Positions 53,271 to 63,100 of a stretch of DNA of 64,000 nt are shown here, one piece after another. Source of the DNA: Prosthecobacter debontii (GTDB taxonomy: Bacteria; Verrucomicrobiota; Verrucomicrobiia; Verrucomicrobiales; Verrucomicrobiaceae); contig NZ_FUYE01000001.1 of the NCBI RefSeq assembly GCF_900167535.1, positions 62,001 through 126,000 of the forward strand, in the 5' to 3' direction. The notes beneath the pieces were generated by a model that searched no databases, was not told the DNA's origin, and saw nothing but the letters and a program-made list of their open reading frames with translations. The stretch's first letter is position 1, and each line of letters opens with the position of its first letter. Both the position numbers and the translations under genes were made by a program.

Positions 53271-56200
53271 ATGATGACCTCATCCGCCTCGTGTGCTATG
53301 GCCATTGGCAGCCTGATGCTCTCCTTCCGCAAGCAAGCGGGAGCTTGGATGATCCTCTGCATTGTGGCGTGTCTTCCACAGCCTGAGGCCAGTGCTGCAC
53401 CCTCCGCCTTTGGCCCACCGGATGGCCAGGGAGTCTTTGATATTACGGCAACTGTGCCTCCGGGGCATGGCACGGGCTTTTTCGAGATGTCCACGGACGC
53501 AAACTTCGGTCTGGAAGTGACCACGAAAGCGGGCGTCCCAGAGACATCTGGATTGGCGGATGGCGCCGCCGCCTTGGCTAAGTTCAGCAATCCGGCCGCT
53601 GTGGCTAAGGATGCCTCGGGCAATCTTTTCATCGCGGACAGTGGTAACAATTGCATTCGCATGGTGAGTCCTTCGGGTGTCGTGAGCACCATCGCGGGTT
53701 CATCGATCTATGGTTTTGTCGATGGTCTCGGGAGTGTCTCCAGATTTGCCTTTCCTTGCGGCGTGGCGGTGGGGCCGGATGACAATGTTTATGTCTCGGA
53801 TACCAACAACACCTGTATCCGTAAATTGATCCGCCCAGCAGTTGAAGGTGGTGCTTGGATGGTCACGACCCTGGCCGGCACGAACTCCTCAGGGTTCTTT
53901 GATGGCAGTGGCTCTGCAGCGCGCTTCAGTTCACCTCAGGGCTTGGTGGTCGCGGCGGATGGTAGCATATTTGTGGCCGATGCTGGTAACCACCGCATTC
54001 GCAAGGTAACCTCGGGCGGCAGTGTGACCACGTATGCAGGGACGGGTTCGGGTGGTGCTTTTGCTGACGGTGCAGCGGCCTCCGAGGCTCGCTTTAATTC
54101 TCCTTATGGCGTGGTTCTGGACAGTGCAGGCAATCTTTTTGTGGCTGACCGTTTGAACCATCGAATTCGTAAGGTCACTCCTGGTGGTATTGTGAGCACC
54201 TACGCAGGCTCAGGATCTGCAGGTTCCGCCGATGGCACACTCTTGGCTGCGACATTCAATGGCCCTGTCGCCCTCGCGATCGACGCTTTTGACACCTTGT
54301 ATGTGTCGGATGAAAACAATCACAAAGTCCGTCGGGTGTCGCCAGCTGGTGGTCCTGATGAGGTGACATCGGTTGCTGGCAGTGGTGTCGAGGGGTTTAC
54401 CAATGATCGGGCCGAATTGGCCGAGTTTAATTTCCCTGCTGGTTTGGTGGTCGCGGATACCGGCGATATTATTCTCGCGGATAGTGAGAACCATTGCCTG
54501 CGTAAGATCACTGCGACGGTGGCTGTGGCTGCGGTGGGAAATCCCACTGTTCCTGAAGTCAAAGCGACCATCAATCCCGCGGCTCTTGGAATCCCTCCGG
54601 GCACCTATTATTTCCGCTGGAGAGCAGGCGACTGGACGGCTCAAAACGAGGGCCTGAACAAATACATCACGACCGTCGTGCCTGGAGTGGTCACGGCGGC
54701 TGCTAATCCTGTGAATGCTGGAGAAGCGACGCTGAATGCGAAGGTTAACCCACGAGGTCTGCCCGTCACTCAGGTGAAGTTTCAATACACCACCGATGAA
54801 GATTTCCTAGCCCCATTGGAAGCTTCTGGCTCGCCTCTTCCAGGCAGTGGCAGTGCCGATGAGGATGTCTCATACGTGCTTTCTTATCCGACCAACACTT
54901 TGCCTGGCACCGTCTATTATTTTCGGGCAGTCGCCATCAATGATTATGGCACCGCTGTCGCGACGGATATTCTTTCCTTCACCGTGCCCACCACGAAGGT
55001 GGTGACTGAAGCGGCCACCAACATCATCCGCACAGGTCTGCTTAGCCACGAAGCAACCTTGAATGCTACGATTGATCCGAAGGGAAGTGCGATGACGGTT
55101 TCCTTTGAATATTCAACGGAGCCTTTGTTGTTTGATGCGTGGCAGGTCAGCACGGCCATCCCTTCTCCGAATGCCAGTGGTGCGCGCGGTTTGGCGGTCG
55201 ATTCGACCGGTCATGCTTACTATTCACGCCGTGAATTGCATCGGATCGATCAGTCTCCATCCGGCCCTAGCATTGGTTCGGGGGCCGCTGGCTTTGTGAA
55301 CGGTGATTTTACCACCGCTCAGTTTGATAACCCCACGGCAGTTGCGCTTTATAACCCAGACGTAGCGACCAAAATCCTGTATGTCGCGGATGAGTTTAAC
55401 CATTGCGTCCGCAAGGTGGACCTGATCAATGGAACGGTCACTACCTACGCCGGTTCCGGGATTGCAGGCTACGTTGATGGCGCGGCGGCTTCGGCCCGCT
55501 TCCTCTATCCTTCGGGTGTGGCTGTGGATGCTGCGGGTAACGTTTATGTGTCCGATACAGGCAACCATCGGATCCGTAAGATCAGTGTCGGGACAGATAC
55601 GGTCGTGACCATTGCTGGCACCGGTGTCGCGGGGCTCACGGATGGCCCTGGTGTAGCCGCTCAACTCAGATCCCCCACCGCTCTGACAGCTGCACCTGAT
55701 GGCACGCTCTACGTGGCGGACACGGGCAATCATCGCATCTGCAAGATCACCACGGGTTATGATGTCACGGGCATCGCTGGTGATGGCACGGCGGGTTTTG
55801 CAGACGATACCGATAGCGATCCTACCACCTATTCACGGTTTTCTTCGCCCAGTGGCATCACGTTGGATTCGGCCGGAGTTCTTTTCGTTGCTGACCGTGG
55901 CAACCATCGCGTTCGTCGGATCGCTGTGGATGGTACTGTGACAACCATCGCCGGATCTGGCATTGAGGGTAAGATTGACTCTCCGACGACGGGAACGGGT
56001 TTGATTCCTGCGAAGGCTACCCGCTTTTCGTCACCGACGGCCCTTGGTGTGGATGGTTCAGGCAATGTGTTCGTCACCGAAGAAGGTTCCAATCAGGATG
56101 TGAGGAAAATCTCTCCGATCCCTGTGACGACGGTCACGGTCACCCCTGATTTGATTGCGCATGGTGATCAAGCGGCGAGCAAGGCAACACTCGTCCTCTC

Positions 56201-58244
56201 GCCTGGAACGACCTATTATTATCGAGCTGTGGGCGACAACCGATTGGACGGGGTGATTCAAGGCGAGATCGAGAGCTTCACCACTTATACCGAGCCTGCC
56301 ATCAATGTTTATGACGGGGCGACCACGAGTGCTCCCGTCTTAAGTCAGCCTCAGACAACCACCATTGATTTTGGTATCATGGCAATCGCCACGGATACGG
56401 TTCGGCAATTCACCATTTCCAATGATGGTGGCTGGCCGCTGACAGTGAGCTCGATTGATGTTCCTGCTGGATACACCTATACCGGAACGATTTCCGTGAT
56501 TCCTCCAGGTGAATCTCGCACCTTCTCCGTGACGATTACGGCTGCATCTGCGGGCATTTATTCGGGCAACGTCGTGGTCAGTTGTGACGATCCGACACGC
56601 CTCAGCTTTGTGTTCCCGATCACGGGTAAGAAGGTCAATCCTCCGATCATTCACTCCGTTGAACTCCAAAACCTGACTCTGACGCCGACGGGTGCAACGC
56701 TGGTGGCTGACGTGGATCCGAATGGCGCGGAAACCACCTTTGAGTTTGAGGTTTCACCCGGACCGGATTTTGAAGGCGTGCGGGTGACGACGACGGCTGG
56801 ATCAACTTCTGGTTATGCCGATGGTACAGGTGTTGCCGCTCAATTTAACAATCCTAAAGGCTTGGTCGCCGATGCTGATGGAAATGTTTACATCGCGGAT
56901 ACGGCCAATCATCGGATCCGTAAAATGACACCCGAAGGAGTGGTCAGCACTGTTGCTGGCACTGGTGATGCGGGTTTTGGTAACGGCCCTGCTCTGGCCG
57001 CTCAATTCAATGAACCGATGGGTCTTGCGTTGGGAAGTGACGGCACGATTTATGTCGCCGATAGCAAGAACCATCGTATCCGGGCGATCTCCTCAGGCGG
57101 CACCGTGACAACTTATTCCGGCACTGGCGAAGCGAGCTTTACGGATGGTGTTCGTGACGCGGCTCGCTTTTATCATCCCGTGGGATTGGCGATGGATGCA
57201 GCGGGCATCCTCTATGTGGCTGATCGCGACAACCATCGTATCCGTAAGGTGGCCTCAGATGGGAGTGTGAGCACGCTAGCGATCTTAGATCCTGCTTCCA
57301 CACCGACGGGCATTACCGTCAGCGGAGATGGCTCTGTCTATGTCACAGACACGGCTGAGCATGTCGTTTATAAGATTACGAGTATCGGTGCAGTCACCAT
57401 CTTGGCAGATTTAGGAACTGGTATTCCCGCTGGCATTGTGGTGGACGATGCCTATGAAAAAATCTTTGTGGCCGACCAAGCGGCACACATCGTCCACAAG
57501 ATCACTCTGGATGGAACCGTGGCCACTTGGGCAGGCACCGGTGTTCAGGGCACGGTCGATAACCTCGGCACCTCAGCTCGGTTTGACACGCCTTATGCCT
57601 TGGCACTTCTGAAATCGAGACATGTAGCAGTGGGCCAACTCGGCAATTCGCTCCTTCGCCAAATCACCCCGACAGTAATCAAGGTGCCTGCAGCATCTGT
57701 CCTCACGGATCCAGGCGGGATTGTTTCGCTCGAAGTTACCGGTTTGGACCCTGGTATCATCTACTACTACCGTGCCATTGCGGTGAGCGTGGGGGGGCGC
57801 ACCATCAGCTCCACACCCCATCTTCCGGTGGGGACGGAGTTCACACTTTGGCAGATTGATCACTTCGGTGATGATGCCGCAGATCCCTCCATCGCCGGAC
57901 CCGGCGCGAATCCTACAGGTGACCACGTCTCGAATCTGTTGAAGTATGCATTGGGCCTTGATCCGAATGTTTACTTGCAGCCCAACGACCCCCGCTTGCC
58001 AACGGTCGGCTATGACACCACCGCCCCCGGCTACCTGACCCTCACGGTTCATCCTGATCCTGCCGTAACCAACGTCCGCCTCTTCTTTGAGTCTTCCGCG
58101 GATAAGGTCAATTGGTTCGAAAGTGATGTCATCACCACGACTGACATTTCGGGTAATCTGAAGGGAGCTCTGCCTTATGCGCTCCCGCAGAATCCGCCAC
58201 CGAAACGGTTCCTGCGCCTTGGCGTCCAACTCTTGCTGCCGTGA
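53271..58244 (+). CDS. Giant secreted NHL-propeller protein with ASH and C-terminal anchoring-like domain
   Basis: 1,657 aa; signal peptide (WMILCIVACLPQPEASAA, residues about 26-43), in the frame of ATG 53271. Three NHL-repeat arrays lie at about residues 83-412, 625-945 and 1169-1465, with units such as NLFVADRLNHRIRKVTPGG and VYVSDTGNHRIRKI. Between arrays are fibronectin-like pieces (ATLNATIDPKG, SFEYST, then GTTYYYRAV) that appear split by each propeller. An ASH-type domain spans about 1011-1120. The last 130 residues match the verrucomicrobial domain with GDHVSNLLKYALGLDP and SSADKVNWFES. It is likely a surface scaffold; binding partners unknown. Confidence 0.88.
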   Translation: MMTSSASCAMAIGSLMLSFRKQAGAWMILCIVACLPQPEASAAPSAFGPPDGQGVFDITATVPPGHGTGFFEMSTDANFGLEVTTKAGVPETSGLADGAAALAKFSNPAAVAKDASGNLFIADSGNNCIRMVSPSGVVSTIAGSSIYGFVDGLGSVSRFAFPCGVAVGPDDNVYVSDTNNTCIRKLIRPAVEGGAWMVTTLAGTNSSGFFDGSGSAARFSSPQGLVVAADGSIFVADAGNHRIRKVTSGGSVTTYAGTGSGGAFADGAAASEARFNSPYGVVLDSAGNLFVADRLNHRIRKVTPGGIVSTYAGSGSAGSADGTLLAATFNGPVALAIDAFDTLYVSDENNHKVRRVSPAGGPDEVTSVAGSGVEGFTNDRAELAEFNFPAGLVVADTGDIILADSENHCLRKITATVAVAAVGNPTVPEVKATINPAALGIPPGTYYFRWRAGDWTAQNEGLNKYITTVVPGVVTAAANPVNAGEATLNAKVNPRGLPVTQVKFQYTTDEDFLAPLEASGSPLPGSGSADEDVSYVLSYPTNTLPGTVYYFRAVAINDYGTAVATDILSFTVPTTKVVTEAATNIIRTGLLSHEATLNATIDPKGSAMTVSFEYSTEPLLFDAWQVSTAIPSPNASGARGLAVDSTGHAYYSRRELHRIDQSPSGPSIGSGAAGFVNGDFTTAQFDNPTAVALYNPDVATKILYVADEFNHCVRKVDLINGTVTTYAGSGIAGYVDGAAASARFLYPSGVAVDAAGNVYVSDTGNHRIRKISVGTDTVVTIAGTGVAGLTDGPGVAAQLRSPTALTAAPDGTLYVADTGNHRICKITTGYDVTGIAGDGTAGFADDTDSDPTTYSRFSSPSGITLDSAGVLFVADRGNHRVRRIAVDGTVTTIAGSGIEGKIDSPTTGTGLIPAKATRFSSPTALGVDGSGNVFVTEEGSNQDVRKISPIPVTTVTVTPDLIAHGDQAASKATLVLSPGTTYYYRAVGDNRLDGVIQGEIESFTTYTEPAINVYDGATTSAPVLSQPQTTTIDFGIMAIATDTVRQFTISNDGGWPLTVSSIDVPAGYTYTGTISVIPPGESRTFSVTITAASAGIYSGNVVVSCDDPTRLSFVFPITGKKVNPPIIHSVELQNLTLTPTGATLVADVDPNGAETTFEFEVSPGPDFEGVRVTTTAGSTSGYADGTGVAAQFNNPKGLVADADGNVYIADTANHRIRKMTPEGVVSTVAGTGDAGFGNGPALAAQFNEPMGLALGSDGTIYVADSKNHRIRAISSGGTVTTYSGTGEASFTDGVRDAARFYHPVGLAMDAAGILYVADRDNHRIRKVASDGSVSTLAILDPASTPTGITVSGDGSVYVTDTAEHVVYKITSIGAVTILADLGTGIPAGIVVDDAYEKIFVADQAAHIVHKITLDGTVATWAGTGVQGTVDNLGTSARFDTPYALALLKSRHVAVGQLGNSLLRQITPTVIKVPAASVLTDPGGIVSLEVTGLDPGIIYYYRAIAVSVGGRTISSTPHLPVGTEFTLWQIDHFGDDAADPSIAGPGANPTGDHVSNLLKYALGLDPNVYLQPNDPRLPTVGYDTTAPGYLTLTVHPDPAVTNVRLFFESSADKVNWFESDVITTTDISGNLKGALPYALPQNPPPKRFLRLGVQLLLP

Positions 58245-58261
58245 TCTGTAGAATTCCACTC

Positions 58262-60151
58262 ATGAAATGCTCCCCTAACTCGAACTTCTGGTCTGCCCTT
58301 GCAGTCCTGACGGCAGGCATTCTTCTGTCGGTTCCTGCTTGGGCTCAAGAAGTGACTCAATCGGTTACGCTCAATCCAGGTTGGAACTCCATATGGTTGG
58401 AGGTTGAGCCGACGGGGGCAGACGGTTACCAGAAAGCCCCCGAGGTGGTCTTCAATAACGCGGCGATCGAAATGATTGCCACCCCTAAGCCCCTGTCGAG
58501 CACGGCTGAATTCTTCGCGGAAGATCCTGGAACGATCGGCACATTCAATCAGGATGGCTGGCAGCAATGGAATAAAACCGATGCCCCTGGCACGAGCGAC
58601 CTCACCTTAGTTTTTGGGAATCGACCGTATCTGATCAAAGTGGCTCAAGGCACGGTGCCTTTTTCGATTCCGATCACTGGTAAGGTGCGCTTCTTCCGCC
58701 CAACTTGGACGCCTGATCGTTACAATCTGATTGGCTTCGGTTTGCAAGGAACACGCACCTTTAATGATTTCTTCGGTCCGTCTGGAACCAAGCATGCCGT
58801 CAGCAAGATCTTCCGCCTGAAAACCAATGGTGATTGGCAACTGGTGAATGGGAGTGACACGATGGTTTCCAATCAAGCGTATTGGGTCTTCTGCAATGGC
58901 GCCTCGAATTATATGGGCCCAGTGGCGGTTGATTTTGATTTTTCCAGCTCAGGCCGACTGGATTTTGGTGGTCCTTCAGATGCTCTCGAGGTCGGTCCTA
59001 GTGTTCCTCCTGTGGAACTCGATCTCAAAGAAATCGTCTTCACCAACCTCGGAACTACAAGCGCTGTGCCAGAACTCGATCTTGTGGCAGTCACTCCCGG
59101 TTTGGGGTCGTTGGCTCTCTTTGTGGTTAACCCATCCTCCACCGGCTTCGGCTACGTGCGGGGCAATCAGGTGGATACATCCGTGGCCGCTGGTTCGAGC
59201 GCGTTGGGAGAAACCGTTGCCAGTCAAACCACACGCACTCTGAGTCTTGGTGCTCAGCGTAACTGGACCACGGGTGGTGTTGGCCGCTTGAATCTCTATC
59301 GCGTTAAGACCAGTGCCACCGGCGCTTCCTTTTACCTGCCCGTCACAGCGACTCTCAATAACTCAGAATATACGGCGTCCACGACACCTCTTAGTCCAGC
59401 AAGCGAAAGAACGGGACTTTGGATCGGTGAGGTCATCGTTGATTCTGCGACCAGCATTGTCGAAAACGGCGCTCCCGTGAAACCCGCGGCGGTTAAAGCT
59501 CCCGCGCGCATTATCATTCACTACAATGGCACGACGGCACGTCTGCTTTCTCAAGTGACTTTGATGCAGACCAAGACGGCAGACGCCGATGTCGCCCCCA
59601 CGCCGGTGCTCGTCGTTGATCCAGCCAGAATTCCTTTCTTTGAAGGGATCAAGGAACGTAACGGCAAACGCGTGGGCGTGAGGATGGAGAGTGTGGCGTA
59701 TGACATGCCGCGCAAAATGGATGCGACCAGCCAGGCTGCCATTCTCAGTGATCCTGCTTATCCTGGGCTCACAGCTGCCGGCCTTCCGGCCTTCTTGGTG
59801 TCTCGCACCGTCCGCCCACCCTCTTTGAAGGAGGTCTATGCTCTGAGCGTGGATCTTGCTGGCACCCTCGGGGCGAGTGGCACTCTCTCTACGATTTCTG
59901 GTTCGTTGCATCTGGATCCGTTCCATCGCAGCAACCCCTTCCGTCATCCTTATCATCACGACCATTCCTTCGGTCCCTTCATCTATCGAGATTTGAAGAT
60001 CGATTTCGATTCCAATCAACCTCTCGGTGATGTTCTCCGCGGAACTTACACTGAGACGATCAAAGGACTCATCAATTCCAATTTGACCCTGACGGGTCGT
60101 GTTGAACTCCGGCGTGTCAGCACAGTCGCCACCCTCGAAGGAACCCCTTAG
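58262..60151 (+). CDS. Large secreted protein, unknown function
   Basis: 629 aa from ATG 58262, 17 bases after the NHL protein's stop; a GTG at 58241 overlapping that stop is less likely. A signal peptide (VLTAGILLSVPAWAQE) precedes LNPGWNSIWLEVEPTGADGY. The rest is beta-rich, with Asn/Pro/Thr loops and a His-rich stretch, RHPYHHDHSF, near residue 570 that might bind metal. No catalytic motif. It shares the operon with the neighbouring surface proteins. Confidence 0.8.
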   Translation: MKCSPNSNFWSALAVLTAGILLSVPAWAQEVTQSVTLNPGWNSIWLEVEPTGADGYQKAPEVVFNNAAIEMIATPKPLSSTAEFFAEDPGTIGTFNQDGWQQWNKTDAPGTSDLTLVFGNRPYLIKVAQGTVPFSIPITGKVRFFRPTWTPDRYNLIGFGLQGTRTFNDFFGPSGTKHAVSKIFRLKTNGDWQLVNGSDTMVSNQAYWVFCNGASNYMGPVAVDFDFSSSGRLDFGGPSDALEVGPSVPPVELDLKEIVFTNLGTTSAVPELDLVAVTPGLGSLALFVVNPSSTGFGYVRGNQVDTSVAAGSSALGETVASQTTRTLSLGAQRNWTTGGVGRLNLYRVKTSATGASFYLPVTATLNNSEYTASTTPLSPASERTGLWIGEVIVDSATSIVENGAPVKPAAVKAPARIIIHYNGTTARLLSQVTLMQTKTADADVAPTPVLVVDPARIPFFEGIKERNGKRVGVRMESVAYDMPRKMDATSQAAILSDPAYPGLTAAGLPAFLVSRTVRPPSLKEVYALSVDLAGTLGASGTLSTISGSLHLDPFHRSNPFRHPYHHDHSFGPFIYRDLKIDFDSNQPLGDVLRGTYTETIKGLINSNLTLTGRVELRRVSTVATLEGTP

Positions 60152-60158
60152 GACTCCC

Positions 60159-63100
60159 ATGATTTCCCCAGCAATCATTTCACATCCAGTTCACAGTGCG
60201 ATGAGATACCTCCCATTTCGAAACCTTTGGCAAATCCTCGGGGCTGCCCTTTTGCTGGCTGTTTTTGCCGGTGAAGCTTCTGCTGCACCCATCATTGGAC
60301 AGTCCGGCAATCCGGCTTTCGGCGATGTGCTCATGGGCTCGACGCTGGATCGGACTTTCACCATCACGAATACTGGTGATGCAGTAGCGAATATCAACAG
60401 TGTCAACGTCACTGGCTCGGGCTTCGCTTTACAGGGCGCGGCTCCGACTACGGTCGGCGCTTCAGGCGGAACTGCGACTTTTACGGTTCGATTTTCGCCC
60501 ACCGCCAGACAGGCCTATTCAGGGAGCGTCGTCATTACGAGTCCTGGTTCCACCGGTTCGCCGATTAACATCTCCTTGTCAGGCACAGGTGTGGCTCCTG
60601 AAATTGCGGTGAACCAAGGGGCTACCGTTTTGAGTTCGGGCTCGGGCACAACTAATTTTACAACGGTCACCCTCAACGGTGGTCCCAACACGGCCTCTAG
60701 CAGCCTCAGTTTCACCATTACCAATAGCGGCACGAGTGATCTCAGTCTCACGGGTAACCCTAACAGAGTTTCTATCGGGGGCTCCCATGCCAGCGATTTC
60801 AGTGTGACAACCCAGCCTGCGGCTACGGTGGCTGCGAATGGTGGCACCTCCGCTTTCACAGTGGTGTTTACTCCATCTGCGCGTGGCACTCGAACTGCCA
60901 CTTTAAGCATCGATAACGATGATCCAGATGGCGGCGAAGACCCCTTCACTATCAATATCAGTGGTATCGGTCAGGCTCCAGAAATTGCTCTGGAGCAGCC
61001 GTCGGGCACCGATATTGCCAATAACGGTAGCAGTAACTTCGGCGATGTCGTCGTGGGAGATACGGTTCAACAAACCTTTACCATCCGGAACTCGGGTAAC
61101 ATGAATCTGAATCTCTCGGGCAATCCACGGGTGACAGTGGATGGCACTCACTCGGTTGAGTTTAAGCTGCTGACCTTCCCCTCGGCGATTGTGGCAGGTT
61201 CAGGCGGCACCACGACTTTCGTGGTGGAATTCACTCCTGGCGGTCTGGGCACGCGCACTGCGGCCTTGCATATCACCAACGACGACCCGGATGGTTCGGA
61301 AACACCTTTCAATATCTCTTTGAGTGGAAACGGCACGGCTCCACCAACGGGCACTGACGGTTTTGGTTATGTCTTCAACAAGATTCCGGCCACGGCCATG
61401 ACCCTCAAGGAGACAGATCCAGATGTGGTCAATGCCGGCGCATCGCTGCAAGGGGATGATGTCGCTCAAGTCGTCAATTTGGGCTTCAGCTTTTCGTTCT
61501 ATGAAAACGTCTATACCAACTGTTCCGTCTCGACCAACGGTCTCATCACCTTTGGAGGCTCTTCGACACGTTATACACCTGACCTGACCTTCCCAAATGC
61601 GAACGCGCCAGATAACTTGATCGCTCCGTTTTGGACGGACTTGCAGACCAAAGCTGCCAGCAAGATCCTCTACACCACCCGAGGAACGACGCCTAACCGA
61701 GTGTTCATTCTCGAATTCCAGAACATGGCGGAATACAACAATGACAGCGCCAATGTTTCTTTCCAGGTTCTGCTTTATGAAGGGAGTAACGCTATCGAGT
61801 TCCAATACAAGGCCTTCAGCGGCTTTTCTCCCTCACGGTCGATTGGGGTAGGAATCGAGGACTCGGCCCACATCAATGGCATTGCCGTTCCATTTCCAAC
61901 CTCTTTCCCGACGGCTTATAAATTTAGCCGTCCTGTCATCGTCAAGGTCGAGAGCAATTACATTCAGCCTGGCAGTGCGACTCCTGTTCCAGTTGGCACG
62001 CCCTCTATCGGTCTTAATCCTGGGATTGGAACCACCAAAGAGCCTTATGAATCCACAAAGAGGTTTGAAGCCCCCAGCTACATCTATCTGAGCCGCTCAT
62101 TTGCTGAGTTACCCGGAGCTGGTGACGTTAACGATCCGAATCCGAACAACATCGCTTGGTATCGTCTCTCCAATGATGGTTATGCCATCAATGGACAGAC
62201 TGTGCAAGGCGCACGCACCTTTGTGGAGGTGACCCTCAATCGCGATATGACATTCGTCTGGCGATGGGAGCTCGAATATGCGGTCAATATCAAGTTCGCT
62301 GGCGTGGGTAACCCAGTGCCAATCGCAGGACGCTCATGGTATAAGGTGAACAGCCCTCTGACAGCTTCGGTGGATACTTTGGTGGATAGTGAGTCCACGG
62401 GGGTGCGGCTTAAAACCATCGGCTATCAAACCACCACCTATGGCCCTTCGGGTCCAGGAACTCCGGAGCAAACTTTGTTTGCTGATAATCCAACACTGAG
62501 CGTGGGAACCCGCTCCAGCACGAAACCCCTGACCATCGTTGCTCCTCTCGAGATCGATTGGCTCGTGAGTGGTCAGGTGCGCTACCGTTTCAATGCGACC
62601 TCCAATGTCAATGGGCAGGCAGATACGCCCTTTGATGGCTTACCCTTTGTGCGGGTTTACAACGGAACCGCCACGCCCGTCACCACCTATGGTAGCGGCA
62701 GTACCACCGATGTCTGGATCAATGTCGGAGCAGACCGTCCTAGCAAAGTCGAGGTCGGAGCCTTTTACCGGACGGCTGACGATGCCTTCACCTTGACCGA
62801 TTTCATGACTCCTCCTGGAGGTGACCTTGCCCCGTTGGGGACGGATATTTCTGGAATGGAAGATTTAACCATTCCAGAACGCCCACCTCTCACTGGTAGC
62901 CGAAAGGCCCGCGTTTACACCTTGAGCTGGGGAATGACCACTCGTCCATCGCCGACGGAAATCCGCTGGATTTATCAGCCTACGATCTTCCGTGCCGAAG
63001 TTCCCTTGGGCATGCCGTTTGATCCGACACAAACGATTCCGCCTCTGATTCGCACCGTGGCACCATTGACAAATCGTGTTCTCAGTGATGCGGGTCCCGT

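Noticed and set aside
52574-53692. 372-codon minus-strand frame across the end of the Ig-repeat gene
   Set aside because: It overlaps two well-supported secreted-protein genes and shows no domain or signal peptide.
53500-57660. Regular repeats of about 150-180 bases that might suggest a CRISPR or tandem DNA repeat
   Set aside because: They are degenerate NHL-repeat codons in one open frame; conservation is at protein level.
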